DNA of 64,000 bases, taken from Cinclus cinclus (Eukaryota > Chordata > Aves > Passeriformes > Cinclidae). Location of the stretch: NCBI RefSeq assembly GCF_963662255.1, contig NW_026912169.1, positions 186,001 to 250,000 of the forward strand. The letters are read 5' to 3'. Under the pieces are notes generated by a model. It did no database searches, was not told the DNA's origin, and worked only from the letters and a program-made list of their open reading frames with translations. The position numbers and the translations under genes are program-made. This document shows positions 9,654 to 22,064 of the stretch, piece after piece (positions within the stretch are counted from its first letter, which is position 1; every line of letters begins with the position of its first letter).

Positions 9654-11032
9654 GCGAGAGCATTCTCAGCCGAGTTCTGCTTTGACAGAGCTATTGCTGA
9701 ACTTTTGCAGTCCCGGAGGCTGCTGAAACCAAGGCTGTGTTCTGCCTCTTCATTCTTGCCTTCCTGTGCTCCAGCGAGAAGTGAAGCTCTGGCACGGCAT
9801 TCAGCTTTGCCGCCTCTCTGCACGGAAAGCACTAGACAGAACTAGTGTGCTTCGTGCATGCTCTCTCCTCGCTTTTATGGTCACTGCTCTGCTTTTTGCT
9901 TGGCAGCGTTCCAAGGGTCCACGGCATACCTCTTGCACAGCGAGAGGTGGCCGGCGAGGAATACTTGCTGGCTTAAGTCGTTCCATGCTCAAGGCATTCA
10001 TCAGAGCAGCACAATGCGGGAAAAGAGGGGGGAACATTGCAGGACAAATTTCTATGCTGGATCATGATTGTCTGCGAGACAGCTCTTCGCAGCGCGAGTA
10101 TTTGGCCAGGCTGAAATCAGCGCCACGGGAAGCCAATCTGACAAGCGGAGTGCAACGAGCGCGGCGATATGGGGCCACTTGGCAGGTGGCCGAAGAAAGA
10201 CGGCTGCCCCGCGAATGGGGTGCCAGAAGGCAAGTTTCAGCAGGGCGTTCCGGGCGAGCTTAATGTGTAGCCGCAGTTGTTCTAGGCGAGATTGTAGCCG
10301 AGAAGCTTTCCGTCTCCATTCACGAGACAAGAAAAGCAGAACGCAATGGTCTAGAGGGTTGAGAAGAAAAGTGCTCGTAGCGAGCTCGTTGCGGCAGAAG
10401 CGAAAGCCAGGAGCAGCGTGCTCACTGCGAGAAGTAGACGGCGCTTCGCCTCCTTGGGAAGGAAATGGCGTCTGGGCACGAACGGCAGCCAGCGAAGCTT
10501 CAGAACAGCAGGCTGTTCTGCTCAGCGTACGAGCCTGAAGTGAGTGGCAAGGGCTAAGGGGACAGTTCCAAGGCATCTAGCTTTCCTGCTAGCAATGCCA
10601 TTTCTACCCTGCTGTGGAAAACATTGTCCTTTGCCCTTCTGCTCCGAGAGGCACAGAGCACCTCGGCAGACGCAGTGCAGAGGGAAAGGACACAGTATCC
10701 GAGGGAGCGTGGCGCCGCTTAGGCGGGCAAAGCAGAAAGGTGCCGCCCGGCACTGGCTTTGACTCCCTGAGCTTCCTTGCTAGGACAGCAGCTGCCGAAA
10801 GCTGGCAACTAGGCTGCCAGAGTGCAGAATGTAGGCGGTCTGGCACGCCTGCTTGCCGAAAGCCAGTATCAGCGAGACAGCGTGCTAGGCTCTGTTTCAC
10901 AGCACCCTGGAGAACACGCACTTGAAGAATGCCCTCTCTGCTCCGCAAAAGCTCTGCCACAGCGAAGGTGGAAGAAGCAGCTTGTGGCCACGGGCAGAGC
11001 TGGTCAACAGCTGCGCCTAACTTTCCCAAGCT
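9654..11032 (+). repeat. Satellite monomer, copy 8 (type A)
   Basis: Matches copy 2 at all listed sites. Confidence 0.97.
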
Positions 11033-12411
11033 GCGAGAGCATTCTCAGCCGAGTTCTGCTTTGACAGAGCTATTGCTGAACTTTTGCAGTCCCGGAGGCT
11101 GCTGAAACCAAGGCTGTGTTCTGCCTCTTCATTCTTGCCTTCCTGTGCTCCAGCGAGAAGTGAAGCTCTGGCACGGCATTCAGCTTTGCCGCCTCTCTGC
11201 ACGGAAAGCACTAGACAGAACTAGTGTGCTTCGTGCATGCTCTCTCCTCGCTTTTATGGTCACTGCTCTGCTTTTTGCTTGGCAGCGTTCCAAGGGTCCA
11301 CGGCATACCTCTTGCACAGCGAGAGGTGGCCGGCGAGGAATACTTGCTGGCTTAAGTCTTTCCATGCTCAAGGCATTCATCAGAGCAGCACAATGCGGGA
11401 AAAGAGGGGGGAACATTGCAGGACAAATTTCTATGCTGGAACATGATTGTCTGCGAGACAGCTCTCCGCAGCGCTAGTATTTGGCCAGGCTGAAATCAGC
11501 GCCACGGGAAGCCAATCTGACAAGCGGAGTGCAACGAGCGCGGCGATATGGGGCCACTTGGCAGGTGGCCGAAGAAAGACGGCTGCCCCGCGAATGGGGT
11601 GCCAGAAGGCAAGTTTCAGCAGGGCGTTCCGGGCGAGCTTAATGTGTAGCCGCAGTTGTTCTAGGCGAGATTGTAGCCGAGAAGCTTTCCGTCTCCATTC
11701 ACGAGACAAGAAAAGCAGAAAGCAATGGTCTAGAGGGTTGAGAAGAAAAGTGCTCGTAGCGAGCTCGTTGCGGCAGAAGCGAAAGCCAGGAGCAGCGTGC
11801 TCACTGCGAGAAGTAGACGGCGCTTCGCCTCCTTGGGAAGGAAATGGCGTCTGGGCACGAACGCCAGCCAGCGAAGCTTCAGAACAGCAGGCTGTTCTGC
11901 TCAGCGTACGAGCCTGAAGTGAGTGGCAAGGGCTAAGGGGACAGTTCCAAGGCATCTAGCTTTCCTGCTAGCAATGCCATTTCTACCCTGCTGTGGAAAA
12001 CAATGTCCTTTGCCCTTCTGCTCCGAGAGGCACAGAGCACCTCGGCAGACGCAGTGCAGAGGGAAAGGACACAGTATCCGAGGGAGCGGGACGCCGCTTA
12101 GGCGGGCAAAGCAGAAAGGTGCCGCCCGGCACTGGCTTTGACTCCCTGAGCTGCCTTGCTAGGACAGCAGCTGCCGAAAGCTGGCAACTAGGCTGCCAGA
12201 GTGCAGAATGTAGGCGGTCTGGCACGCCTGCTTGCCGAAAGCCAGTATCAGCGAGACAGCGTGCTAGGCTCTGTTTCACAGCACCCTGGAGAACACGCCC
12301 TTGAAGAATGCCCTCTCTGCTCCGCAAAAGCTCTGCCACAGCGAAGGTGGAAGAAGCAGCCTGTGGCCACGGGCAGAGCTGGTCAACAGCTGCGCCTAAC
12401 TTTCCCAAGCT
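11033..12411 (+). repeat. Satellite monomer, copy 9 (type B variant)
   Basis: Has r327T, r417G, r434C, r443T, r689A, r971A, r1059A and r1121G like type B, but lacks r234T and r259A and adds r832C and r1057G. The r832C and r1057G pair recurs in copies 12 and 18. Confidence 0.97.
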
Positions 12412-13790
12412 GCGAGAGCATTCTCAGCCGAGTTCTGCTTTGACAGAGCTATTGCTGAACTTTTGCAGTCCCGGAGGCTGCTGAAACCAAGGCTGTGTTC
12501 TGCCTCTTCATTCTTGCCTTCCTGTGCTCCAGCGAGAAGTGAAGCTCTGGCACGGCATTCAGCTTTGCCGCCTCTCTGCACGGAAAGCACTAGACAGAAC
12601 TAGTGTGCTTCGTGCATGCTCTCTCCTCGCTTTTATGGTCACTGCTCTGCTTTTTGCTTGGCAGCGTTCCAAGGGTCCACGGCATACCTCTTGCACAGCG
12701 AGAGGTGGCCGGCGAGGAATACTTGCTGGCTTAAGTCGTTCCATGCTCAAGGCATTCATCAGAGCAGCACAATGCGGGAAAAGAGGGGGGAACATTGCAG
12801 GACAAATTTCTATGCTGGATCATGATTGTCTGCGAGACAGCTCTTCGCAGCGCGAGTATTTGGCCAGGCTGAAATCAGCGCCACGGGAAGCCAATCTGAC
12901 AAGCGGAGTGCAACGAGCGCGGCGATATGGGGCCACTTGGCAGGTGGCCGAAGAAAGACGGCTGCCCCGCGAATGGGGTGCCAGAAGGCAAGTTTCAGCA
13001 GGGCGTTCCGGGCGAGCTTAATGTGTAGCCGCAGTTGTTCTAGGCGAGATTGTAGCCGAGAAGCTTTCCGTCTCCATTCACGAGACAAGAAAAGCAGAAC
13101 GCAATGGTCTAGAGGGTTGAGAAGAAAAGTGCTCGTAGCGAGCTCGTTGCGGCAGAAGCGAAAGCCAGGAGCAGCGTGCTCACTGCGAGAAGTAGACGGC
13201 GCTTCGCCTCCTTGGGAAGGAAATGGCGTCTGGGCACGAACGGCAGCCAGCGAAGCTTCAGAACAGCAGGCTGTTCTGCTCAGCGTACGAGCCTGAAGTG
13301 AGTGGCAAGGGCTAAGGGGACAGTTCCAAGGCATCTAGCTTTCCTGCTAGCAATGCCATTTCTACCCTGCTGTGGAAAACATTGTCCTTTGCCCTTCTGC
13401 TCCGAGAGGCACAGAGCACCTCGGCAGACGCAGTGCAGAGGGAAAGGACACAGTATCCGAGGGAGCGTGGCGCCGCTTAGGCGGGCAAAGCAGAAAGGTG
13501 CCGCCCGGCACTGGCTTTGACTCCCTGAGCTTCCTTGCTAGGACAGCAGCTGCCGAAAGCTGGCAACTAGGCTGCCAGAGTGCAGAATGTAGGCGGTCTG
13601 GCACGCCTGCTTGCCGAAAGCCAGTATCAGCGAGACAGCGTGCTAGGCTCTGTTTCACAGCACCCTGGAGAACACGCACTTGAAGAATGCCCTCTCTGCT
13701 CCGCAAAAGCTCTGCCACAGCGAAGGTGGAAGAAGCAGCTTGTGGCCACGGGCAGAGCTGGTCAACAGCTGCGCCTAACTTTCCCAAGCT
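12412..13790 (+). repeat. Satellite monomer, copy 10 (type A)
   Basis: Matches copy 2 at all listed sites; five monomers after copy 5, which it also matches. Confidence 0.97.
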
Positions 13791-15169
13791 GCGAGAGCAT
13801 TCTCAGCCGAGTTCTGCTTTGACAGAGCTATTGCTGAACTTTTGCAGTCCCGGAGGCTGCTGAAACCAAGGCTGTGTTCTGCCTCTTCATTCTTGCCTTC
13901 CTGTGCTCCAGCGAGAAGTGAAGCTCTGGCACGGCATTCAGCTTTGCCGCCTCTCTGCACGGAAAGCACTAGACAGAACTAGTGTGCTTCGTGCATGCTC
14001 TCTCCTCGCTTTTATGGTCACTGTTCTGCTTTTTGCTTGGCAGCGTTCAAAGGGTCCACGGCATACCTCTTGCACAGCGAGAGGTGGCCGGCGAGGAATA
14101 CTTGCTGGCTTAAGTCTTTCCATGCTCAAGGCATTCATCAGAGCAGCACAATGCGGGAAAAGAGGGGGGAACATTGCAGGACAAATTTCTATGCTGGAAC
14201 ATGATTGTCTGCGAGACAGCTCTCCGCAGCGCTAGTATTTGGCCAGGCTGAAATCAGCGCCACGGGAAGCCAATCTGACAAGCGGAGTGCAACGAGCGCG
14301 GCGATATGGGGCCACTTGGCAGGTGGCCGAAGAAAGACGGCTGCCCCGCGAATGGGGTGCCAGAAGGCAAGTTTCAGCAGGGCGTTCCGGGCGAGCTTAA
14401 TGTGTAGCCGCAGTTGTTCTAGGCGAGATTGTAGCCGAGAAGCTTTCCGTCTCCATTCACGAGACAAGAAAAGCAGAAAGCAATGGTCTAGAGGGTTGAG
14501 AAGAAAAGTGCTCGTAGCGAGCTCGTTGCGGCAGAAGCGAAAGCCAGGAGCAGCGTGCTCACTGCGAGAAGTAGACGGCGCTTCGCCTCCTTGGGAAGGA
14601 AATGGCGTCTGGGCACGAACGGCAGCCAGCGAAGCTTCAGAACAGCAGGCTGTTCTGCTCAGCGTACGAGCCTGAAGTGAGTGGCAAGGGCTAAGGGGAC
14701 AGTTCCAAGGCATCTAGCTTTCCTGCTAGCAATGCCATTTCTACCCTGCTGTGGAAAACAATGTCCTTTGCCCTTCTGCTCCGAGAGGCACAGAGCACCT
14801 CGGCAGACGCAGTGCAGAGGGAAAGGACACAGTATCCGAGGGAGCGTGACGCCGCTTAGGCGGGCAAAGCAGAAAGGTGCCGCCCGGCACTGGCTTTGAC
14901 TCCCTGAGCTGCCTTGCTAGGACAGCAGCTGCCGAAAGCTGGCAACTAGGCTGCCAGAGTGCAGAATGTAGGCGGTCTGGCACGCCTGCTTGCCGAAAGC
15001 CAGTATCAGCGAGACAGCGTGCTAGGCTCTGTTTCACAGCACCCTGGAGAACACGCCCTTGAAGAATGCCCTCTCTGCTCCGCAAAAGCTCTGCCACAGC
15101 GAAGGTGGAAGAAGCAGCCTGTGGCCACGGGCAGAGCTGGTCAACAGCTGCGCCTAACTTTCCCAAGCT
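13791..15169 (+). repeat. Satellite monomer, copy 11 (type B)
   Basis: Matches copies 4 and 6 at all listed sites. Confidence 0.97.
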
Positions 15170-16548
15170 GCGAGAGCATTCTCAGCCGAGTTCTGCTTTG
15201 ACAGAGCTATTGCTGAACTTTTGCAGTCCCGGAGGCTGCTGAAACCAAGGCTGTGTTCTGCCTCTTCATTCTTGCCTTCCTGTGCTCCAGCGAGAAGTGA
15301 AGCTCTGGCACGGCATTCAGCTTTGCCGCCTCTCTGCACGGAAAGCACTAGACAGAACTAGTGTGCTTCGTGCATGCTCTCTCCTCGCTTTTATGGTCAC
15401 TGCTCTGCTTTTTGCTTGGCAGCGTTCCAAGGGTCCACGGCATACCTCTTGCACAGCGAGAGGTGGCCGGCGAGGAATACTTGCTGGCTTAAGTCGTTCC
15501 ATGCTCAAGGCATTCATCAGAGCAGCACAATGCGGGAAAAGAGGGGGGAACATTGCAGGACAAATTTCTATGCTGGATCATGATTGTCTGCGAGACAGCT
15601 CTTCGCAGCGCGAGTATTTGGCCAGGCTGAAATCAGCGCCACGGGAAGCCAATCTGACAAGCGGAGTGCAACGAGCGCGGCGATATGGGGCCACTTGGCA
15701 GGTGGCCGAAGAAAGACGGCTGCCCCGCGAATGGGGTGCCAGAAGGCAAGTTTCAGCAGGGCGTTCCGGGCGAGCTTAATGTGTAGCCGCAGTTGTTCTA
15801 GGCGAGATTGTAGCCGAGAAGCTTTCCGTCTCCATTCACGAGACAAGAAAAGCAGAAAGCAATGGTCTAGAGGGTTGAGAAGAAAAGTGCTCGTAGCGAG
15901 CTCGTTGCGGCAGAAGCGAAAGCCAGGAGCAGCGTGCTCACTGCGAGAAGTAGACGGCGCTTCGCCTCCTTGGGAAGGAAATGGCGTCTGGGCACGAACG
16001 CCAGCCAGCGAAGCTTCAGAACAGCAGGCTGTTCTGCTCAGCGTACGAGCCTGAAGTGAGTGGCAAGGGCTAAGGGGACAGTTCCAAGGCATCTAGCTTT
16101 CCTGCTAGCAATGCCATTTCTACCCTGCTGTGGAAAACAATGTCCTTTGCCCTTCTGCTCCGAGAGGCACAGAGCACCTCGGCAGACGCAGTGCAGAGGG
16201 AAAGGACACAGTATCCGAGGGAGCGGGACGCCGCTTAGGCGGGCAAAGCAGAAAGGTGCCGCCCGGCACTGGCTTTGACTCCCTGAGCTGCCTTGCTAGG
16301 ACAGCAGCTGCCGAAAGCTGGCAACTAGGCTGCCAGAGTGCAGAATGTAGGCGGTCTGGCACGCCTGCTTGCCGAAAGCCAGTATCAGCGAGACAGCGTG
16401 CTAGGCTCTGTTTCACAGCACCCTGGAGAACACGCCCTTGAAGAATGCCCTCTCTGCTCCGCAAAAGCTCTGCCACAGCGAAGGTGGAAGAAGCAGCTTG
16501 TGGCCACGGGCAGAGCTGGTCAACAGCTGCGCCTAACTTTCCCAAGCT
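15170..16548 (+). repeat. Satellite monomer, copy 12 (A/B-variant hybrid)
   Basis: Type A through 443G (r409T, r417G), then the copy 9 pattern from r689A on (r832C, r971A, r1057G, r1059A, r1121G), ending with r1329T. The switch lies between 15612 and 15858, a different place from the switch in copy 7. Confidence 0.96.
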
Positions 16549-17927
16549 GCGAGAGCATTCTCAGCCGAGTTCTGCTTTGACAGAGCTATTGCTGAACTTT
16601 TGCAGTCCCGGAGGCTGCTGAAACCAAGGCTGTGTTCTGCCTCTTCATTCTTGCCTTCCTGTGCTCCAGCGAGAAGTGAAGCTCTGGCACGGCATTCAGC
16701 TTTGCCGCCTCTCTGCACGGAAAGCACTAGACAGAACTAGTGTGCTTCGTGCATGCTCTCTCCTCGCTTTTATGGTCACTGCTCTGCTTTTTGCTTGGCA
16801 GCGTTCAAAGGGTCCACGGCATACCTCTTGCACAGCGAGAGGTGGCCGGCGAGGAATACTTGCTGGCTTAAGTCGTTCCATGCTCAAGGCATTCATCAGA
16901 GCAGCACAATGCGGGAAAAGAGGGGGGAACATTGCAGGACAAATTTCTATGCTGGAACATGATTTTCTGCGAGACAGCTCTTCGCAGCGCGAGTATTTGG
17001 CCAGGCTGAAATCAGCGCCACGGGAAGCCAATCTGACAAGCGGAGTGCAACGAGCGCGGCGATATGGGGCCACTTGGCAGGTGGCCGAAGAAAGACGGCT
17101 GCCCCGCGAATGGGGTGCCAGAAGGCAAGTTTCAGCAGGGCGTTCCGGGCGAGCTTAATGTGTAGCCGCAGTTGTTCTAGGCGAGATTGTAGCCGAGAAG
17201 CTTTCCGTCTCCATTCACGAGACAAGAAAAGCAGAACGCAATGGTCTAGAGGGTTGAGAAGAAAAGTGCTCGTAGCGAGCTCGTTGCGGCAGAAGCGAAA
17301 GCCAGGAGCAGCGTGCTCACTGCGAGAAGTAGACGGCGCTTCGCCTCCTTGGGAAGGAAATGGCGTCTGGGCACGAACGGCAGCCAGCGAAGCTTCAGAA
17401 CAGCAGGCTGTTCTGCTCAGCGTACGAGCCTGAAGTGAGTGGCAAGGGCTAAGGGGACAGTTCCAAGGCATCTAGCTTTCCTGCTAGCAATGCCATTTCT
17501 ACCCTGCTGTGGAAAACATTGTCCTTTGCCCTTCTGCTCCGAGAGGCACAGAGCACCTCGGCAGACGCAGTGCAGAGGGAAAGGACACAGTATCCGAGGG
17601 AGCGTGACGCCGCTTAGGCGGGCAAAGCAGAAAGGTGCCGCCCGGCACTGGCTTTGACTCCCTGAGCTTCCTTGCTAGGACAGCAGCTGCCGAAAGCTGG
17701 CAACTAGGCTGCCAGAGTGCAGAATGTAGGCGGTCTGGCACGCCTGCTTGCCGAAAGCCAGTATCAGCGAGACAGCGTGCTAGGCTCTGTTTCACAGCAC
17801 CCTGGAGAACACGCACTTGAAGAATGCCCTCTCTGCTCCGCAAAAGCTCTGCCACAGCGAAGGTGGAAGAAGCAGCTTGTGGCCACGGGCAGAGCTGGTC
17901 AACAGCTGCGCCTAACTTTCCCAAGCT
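16549..17927 (+). repeat. Satellite monomer, copy 13
   Basis: Differs from copy 1 at r259A, r1059A, r1267A and r1329T. It keeps 409A and 417T, so it is not type A although it sits where type A is expected in the five-monomer order. Confidence 0.97.
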
Positions 17928-19306
17928 GCGAGAGCATTCTCAGCCGAGTTCTGCTTTGACAGAGCTATTGCTGAACTTTTGCAGTCCCGGAGGCTGCTGA
18001 AACCAAGGCTGTGTTCTGCCTCTTCATTCTTGCCTTCCTGTGCTCCAGCGAGAAGTGAAGCTCTGGCACGGCATTCAGCTTTGCCGCCTCTCTGCACGGA
18101 AAGCACTAGACAGAACTAGTGTGCTTCGTGCATGCTCTCTCCTCGCTTTTATGGTCACTGTTCTGCTTTTTGCTTGGCAGCGTTCAAAGGGTCCACGGCA
18201 TACCTCTTGCACAGCGAGAGGTGGCCGGCGAGGAATACTTGCTGGCTTAAGTCTTTCCATGCTCAAGGCATTCATCAGAGCAGCACAATGCGGGAAAAGA
18301 GGGGGGAACATTGCAGGACAAATTTCTATGCTGGAACATGATTGTCTGCGATACAGCTCTCCGCAGCGCTAGTATTTGGCCAGGCTGAAATCAGCGCCAC
18401 GGGAAGCCAATCTGACAAGCGGAGTGCAACGAGCGCGGCGATATGGGGCCACTTGGCAGGTGGCCGAAGAAAGACGGCTGCCCCGCGAATGGGGTGCCAG
18501 AAGGCAAGTTTCAGCAGGGCGTTGCGGGCGAGCTTAATGTGTAGCCGCAGTTGTTCTAGGCGAGATTGTAGCCGAGAAGCTTTCCGTCTCCATTCACGAG
18601 ACCAGAAAAGCAGAAAGCAATGGTCTAGAGGGTTGAGAAGAAAAGTGCTCGTAGCGAGCTCGTTGCGGCAGAAGCGAAAGCCAGGAGCAGCGTGCTCACT
18701 GCGAGAAGTAGACGGCGCTTCGCCTCCTTGGGAAGGAAATGGCGTCTGGGCACGAACGCCAGCCAGCGAAGCTTCAGAACAGCAGGCTGTTCTGCTCAGC
18801 GTACGAGCCTGAAGTGAGTGGCAAGGGCTAAGGGGACAGTTCCAAGGCATCTAGCTTTCCTGCTAGCAATGCCATTTCTACCCTGCTGTGGAAAACATTG
18901 TCCTTTGCCCTTCTGCTCCGAGAGGCACAGAGCACCTCGGCAGACGCAGTGCAGAGGGAAAGGACACAGTATCCGAGGGAGCGTGACGCCGCTTAGGCGG
19001 GCAAAGCAGAAAGGTGCCGCCCGGCACTGGCTTTGACTCCCTGAGCTTCCTTGCTAGGACAGCAGCTGCCGAAAGCTGGCAACTAGGCTGCCAGAGTGCA
19101 GAATGTAGGCGGTCTGGCACGCCTGCTTGCCGAAAGCCAGTATCAGCGAGACAGCGTGCTAGGCTCTGTTTCACAGCACCCTGGAGAACACGCCCTTGAA
19201 GAATGCCCTCACTGCTCCGCAAAAGCTCTGCCACAGTGAAGGTGGAAGAAGCAGCCTGTGGCCACGGGCAGAGCTGGTCAACAGCTGCGCCTAACTTTCC
19301 CAAGCT
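17928..19306 (+). repeat. Satellite monomer, copy 14 (type B, diverged)
   Basis: B-type first half (r234T, r259A, r327T, r417G, r434C, r443T, r689A) with r832C, r1059A and r1310T. It keeps 971T and 1121T. Four private changes: G to T at r425, C to G at r597, A to C at r676, T to A at r1284. Confidence 0.97.
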
Positions 19307-20685
19307 GCGAGAGCATTCTCAGCCGAGTTCTGCTTTGACAGAGCTATTGCTGAACTTTTGCAGTCCCGGAGGCTGCTGAAACCAAGGCTGTGTTCTGCCT
19401 CTTCATTCTTGCCTTCCTGTGCTCCAGCGAGAAGTGAAGCTCTGGCACGGCATTCAGCTTTGCCGCCTCTCTGCACGGAAAGCACTAGACAGAACTAGTG
19501 TGCTTCGTGCATGCTCTCTCCTCGCTTTTATGGTCACTGCTCTGCTTTTTGCTTGGCAGCGTTCCAAGGGTCCACGGCATACCTCTTGCACAGCGAGAGG
19601 TGGCCGGCGAGGAATACTTGCTGGCTTAAGTCGTTCCATGCTCAAGGCATTCATCAGAGCAGCACAATGCGGGAAAAGAGGGGGGAACATTGCAGGACAA
19701 ATTTCTATGCTGGATCATGATTGTCTGCGAGACAGCTCTTCGCAGCGCGAGTATTTGGCCAGGCTGAAATCAGCGCCACGGGAAGCCAATCTGACAAGCG
19801 GAGTGCAACGAGCGCGGCGATATGGGGCCACTTGGCAGGTGGCCGAAGAAAGACGGCTGCCCCGCGAATGGGGTGCCAGAAGGCAAGTTTCAGCAGGGCG
19901 TTCCGGGCGAGCTTAATGTGTAGCCGCAGTTGTTCTAGGCGAGATTGTAGCCGAGAAGCTTTCCGTCTCCATTCACGAGACAAGAAAAGCAGAACGCAAT
20001 GGTCTAGAGGGTTGAGAAGAAAAGTGCTCGTAGCGAGCTCGTTGCGGCAGAAGCGAAAGCCAGGAGCAGCGTGCTCACTGCGAGAAGTAGACGGCGCTTC
20101 GCCTCCTTGGGAAGGAAATGGCGTCTGGGCACGAACGGCAGCCAGCGAAGCTTCAGAACAGCAGGCTGTTCTGCTCAGCGTACGAGCCTGAAGTGAGTGG
20201 CAAGGGCTAAGGGGACAGTTCCAAGGCATCTAGCTTTCCTGCTAGCAATGCCATTTCTACCCTGCTGTGGAAAACATTGTCCTTTGCCCTTCTGCTCCGA
20301 GAGGCAGACAGCACCTCGGCAGACGCAGTGCAGAGGGAAAGGACACAGTATCCGAGGGAGCGTGGCGCCGCTTAGGCGGGCAAAGCAGAAAGGTGCCGCC
20401 CGGCACTGGCTTTGACTCCCTGAGCTTCCTTGCTAGGACAGCAGCTGCCGAAAGCTGGCAACTAGGCTGCCAGAGTGCAGAATGTCGGCGGTCTGGCACG
20501 CCTGCTTGCCGAAAGCCAGTATCAGCGAGACAGCGTGCTAGGCTCTGTTTCACAGCACCCTGGAGAACACGCCCTTGAAGAATGCCGTCTCTGTTCCGCA
20601 AAAGCTCTGCCACAGCGAAGGTGGAAGAAGCAGCTTGTGGCCACGGGCAGAGCTGGTCAACAGCTGCGCCTAACTTTCCCAAGCT
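19307..20685 (+). repeat. Satellite monomer, copy 15 (type A, diverged)
   Basis: Type A at r409T, r417G and r1329T but 1267C. Five private changes: C to G at r1001, G to C at r1003, A to C at r1180, C to G at r1281, C to T at r1288. All lie in the last 400 bp. Confidence 0.97.
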
Positions 20686-22064
20686 GCGAGAGCATTCTCA
20701 GCCGAGTTCTGCTTTGACAGAGCTATTGCTGAACTTTTGCAGTCCCGGAGGCTGCTGAAACCAAGGCTGTGTTCTGCCTCTTCATTCTTGCCTTCCTGTG
20801 CTCCAGCGAGAAGTGAAGCTCTGGCACGGCATTCAGCTTTGCCGCCTCTCTGCACGGAAAGCACTAGACAGAACTAGTGTGCTTCGTGCATGCTCTCTCC
20901 TCGCTTTTATGGTCACTGTTCTGCTTTTTGCTTGGCAGCGTTCAAAGGGTCCACGGCATACCTCTTGCACAGCGAGAGGTGGCCGGCGAGGAATACTTGC
21001 TGGCTTAAGTCTTTCCATGCTCAAGGCATTCATCAGAGCAGCACAATGCGGGAAAAGAGGGGGGAACATTGCAGGACAAATTTCTATGCTGGAACATGAT
21101 TGTCTGCGAGACAGCTCTCCGCAGCGCTAGTATTTGGCCAGGCTGAAATCAGCGCCACGGGAAGCCAATCTGACAAGCGGAGTGCAACGAGCGCGGCGAT
21201 ATGGGGCCACTTGGCAGGTGGCCGAAGAAAGACGGCTGCCCCGCGAATGGGGTGCCAGAAGGCAAGTTTCAGCAGGGCGTTCCGGGCGAGCTTAATGTGT
21301 AGCCGCAGTTGTTCTAGGCGAGATTGTAGCCGAGAAGCTTTCCGTCTCCATTCACGAGACAAGAAAAGCAGAAAGCAATGGTCTAGAGGGTTGAGAAGAA
21401 AAGTGCTCGTAGCGAGCTCGTTGCGGCAGAAGCGAAAGCCAGGAGCAGCGTGCTCACTGCGAGAAGTAGACGGCGCTTCGCCTCCTTGGGAAGGAAATGG
21501 CGTCTGGGCACGAACGGCAGCCAGCGAAGCTTCAGAACAGCAGGCTGTTCTGCTCAGCGTACGAGCCTGAAGTGAGTGGCAAGGGCTAAGGGGACAGTTC
21601 CAAGGCATCTAGCTTTCCTGCTAGCAATGCCATTTCTACCCTGCTGTGGAAAACAATGTCCTTTGCCCTTCTGCTCCGAGAGGCACAGAGCACCTCGGCA
21701 GACGCAGTGCAGAGGGAAAGGACACAGTATCCGAGGGAGCGTGACGCCGCTTAGGCGGGCAAAGCAGAAAGGTGCCGCCCGGCACTGGCTTTGACTCCCT
21801 GAGCTGCCTTGCTAGGACAGCAGCTGCCGAAAGCTGGCAACTAGGCTGCCAGAGTGCAGAATGTAGGCGGTCTGGCACGCCTGCTTGCCGAAAGCCAGTA
21901 TCAGCGAGACAGCGTGCTAGGCTCTGTTTCACAGCACCCTGGAGAACACGCACTTGAAGAATGCCCTCTCTGCTCCGCAAAAGCTCTGCCACAGCGAAGG
22001 TGGAAGAAGCAGCCTGTGGCCACGGGCAGAGCTGGTCAACAGCTGCGCCTAACTTTCCCAAGCT
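20686..22064 (+). repeat. Satellite monomer, copy 16 (type B)
   Basis: Type B as copy 4 except r1267A near the end, so its tail may derive from another monomer type. Confidence 0.97.

Larger units (their letters stand above)
9654..16548 (+). repeat. Higher-order unit II (copies 8-12, five monomers, 6,895 bp)
   Basis: Order is A, B-variant, A, B, A/B-variant hybrid. Copies 10 and 11 match copies 5 and 6 at every variable site I listed. The second and fifth monomers differ from unit I by carrying r832C and r1057G, so that change has spread to matching places in this unit. Confidence 0.7.
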
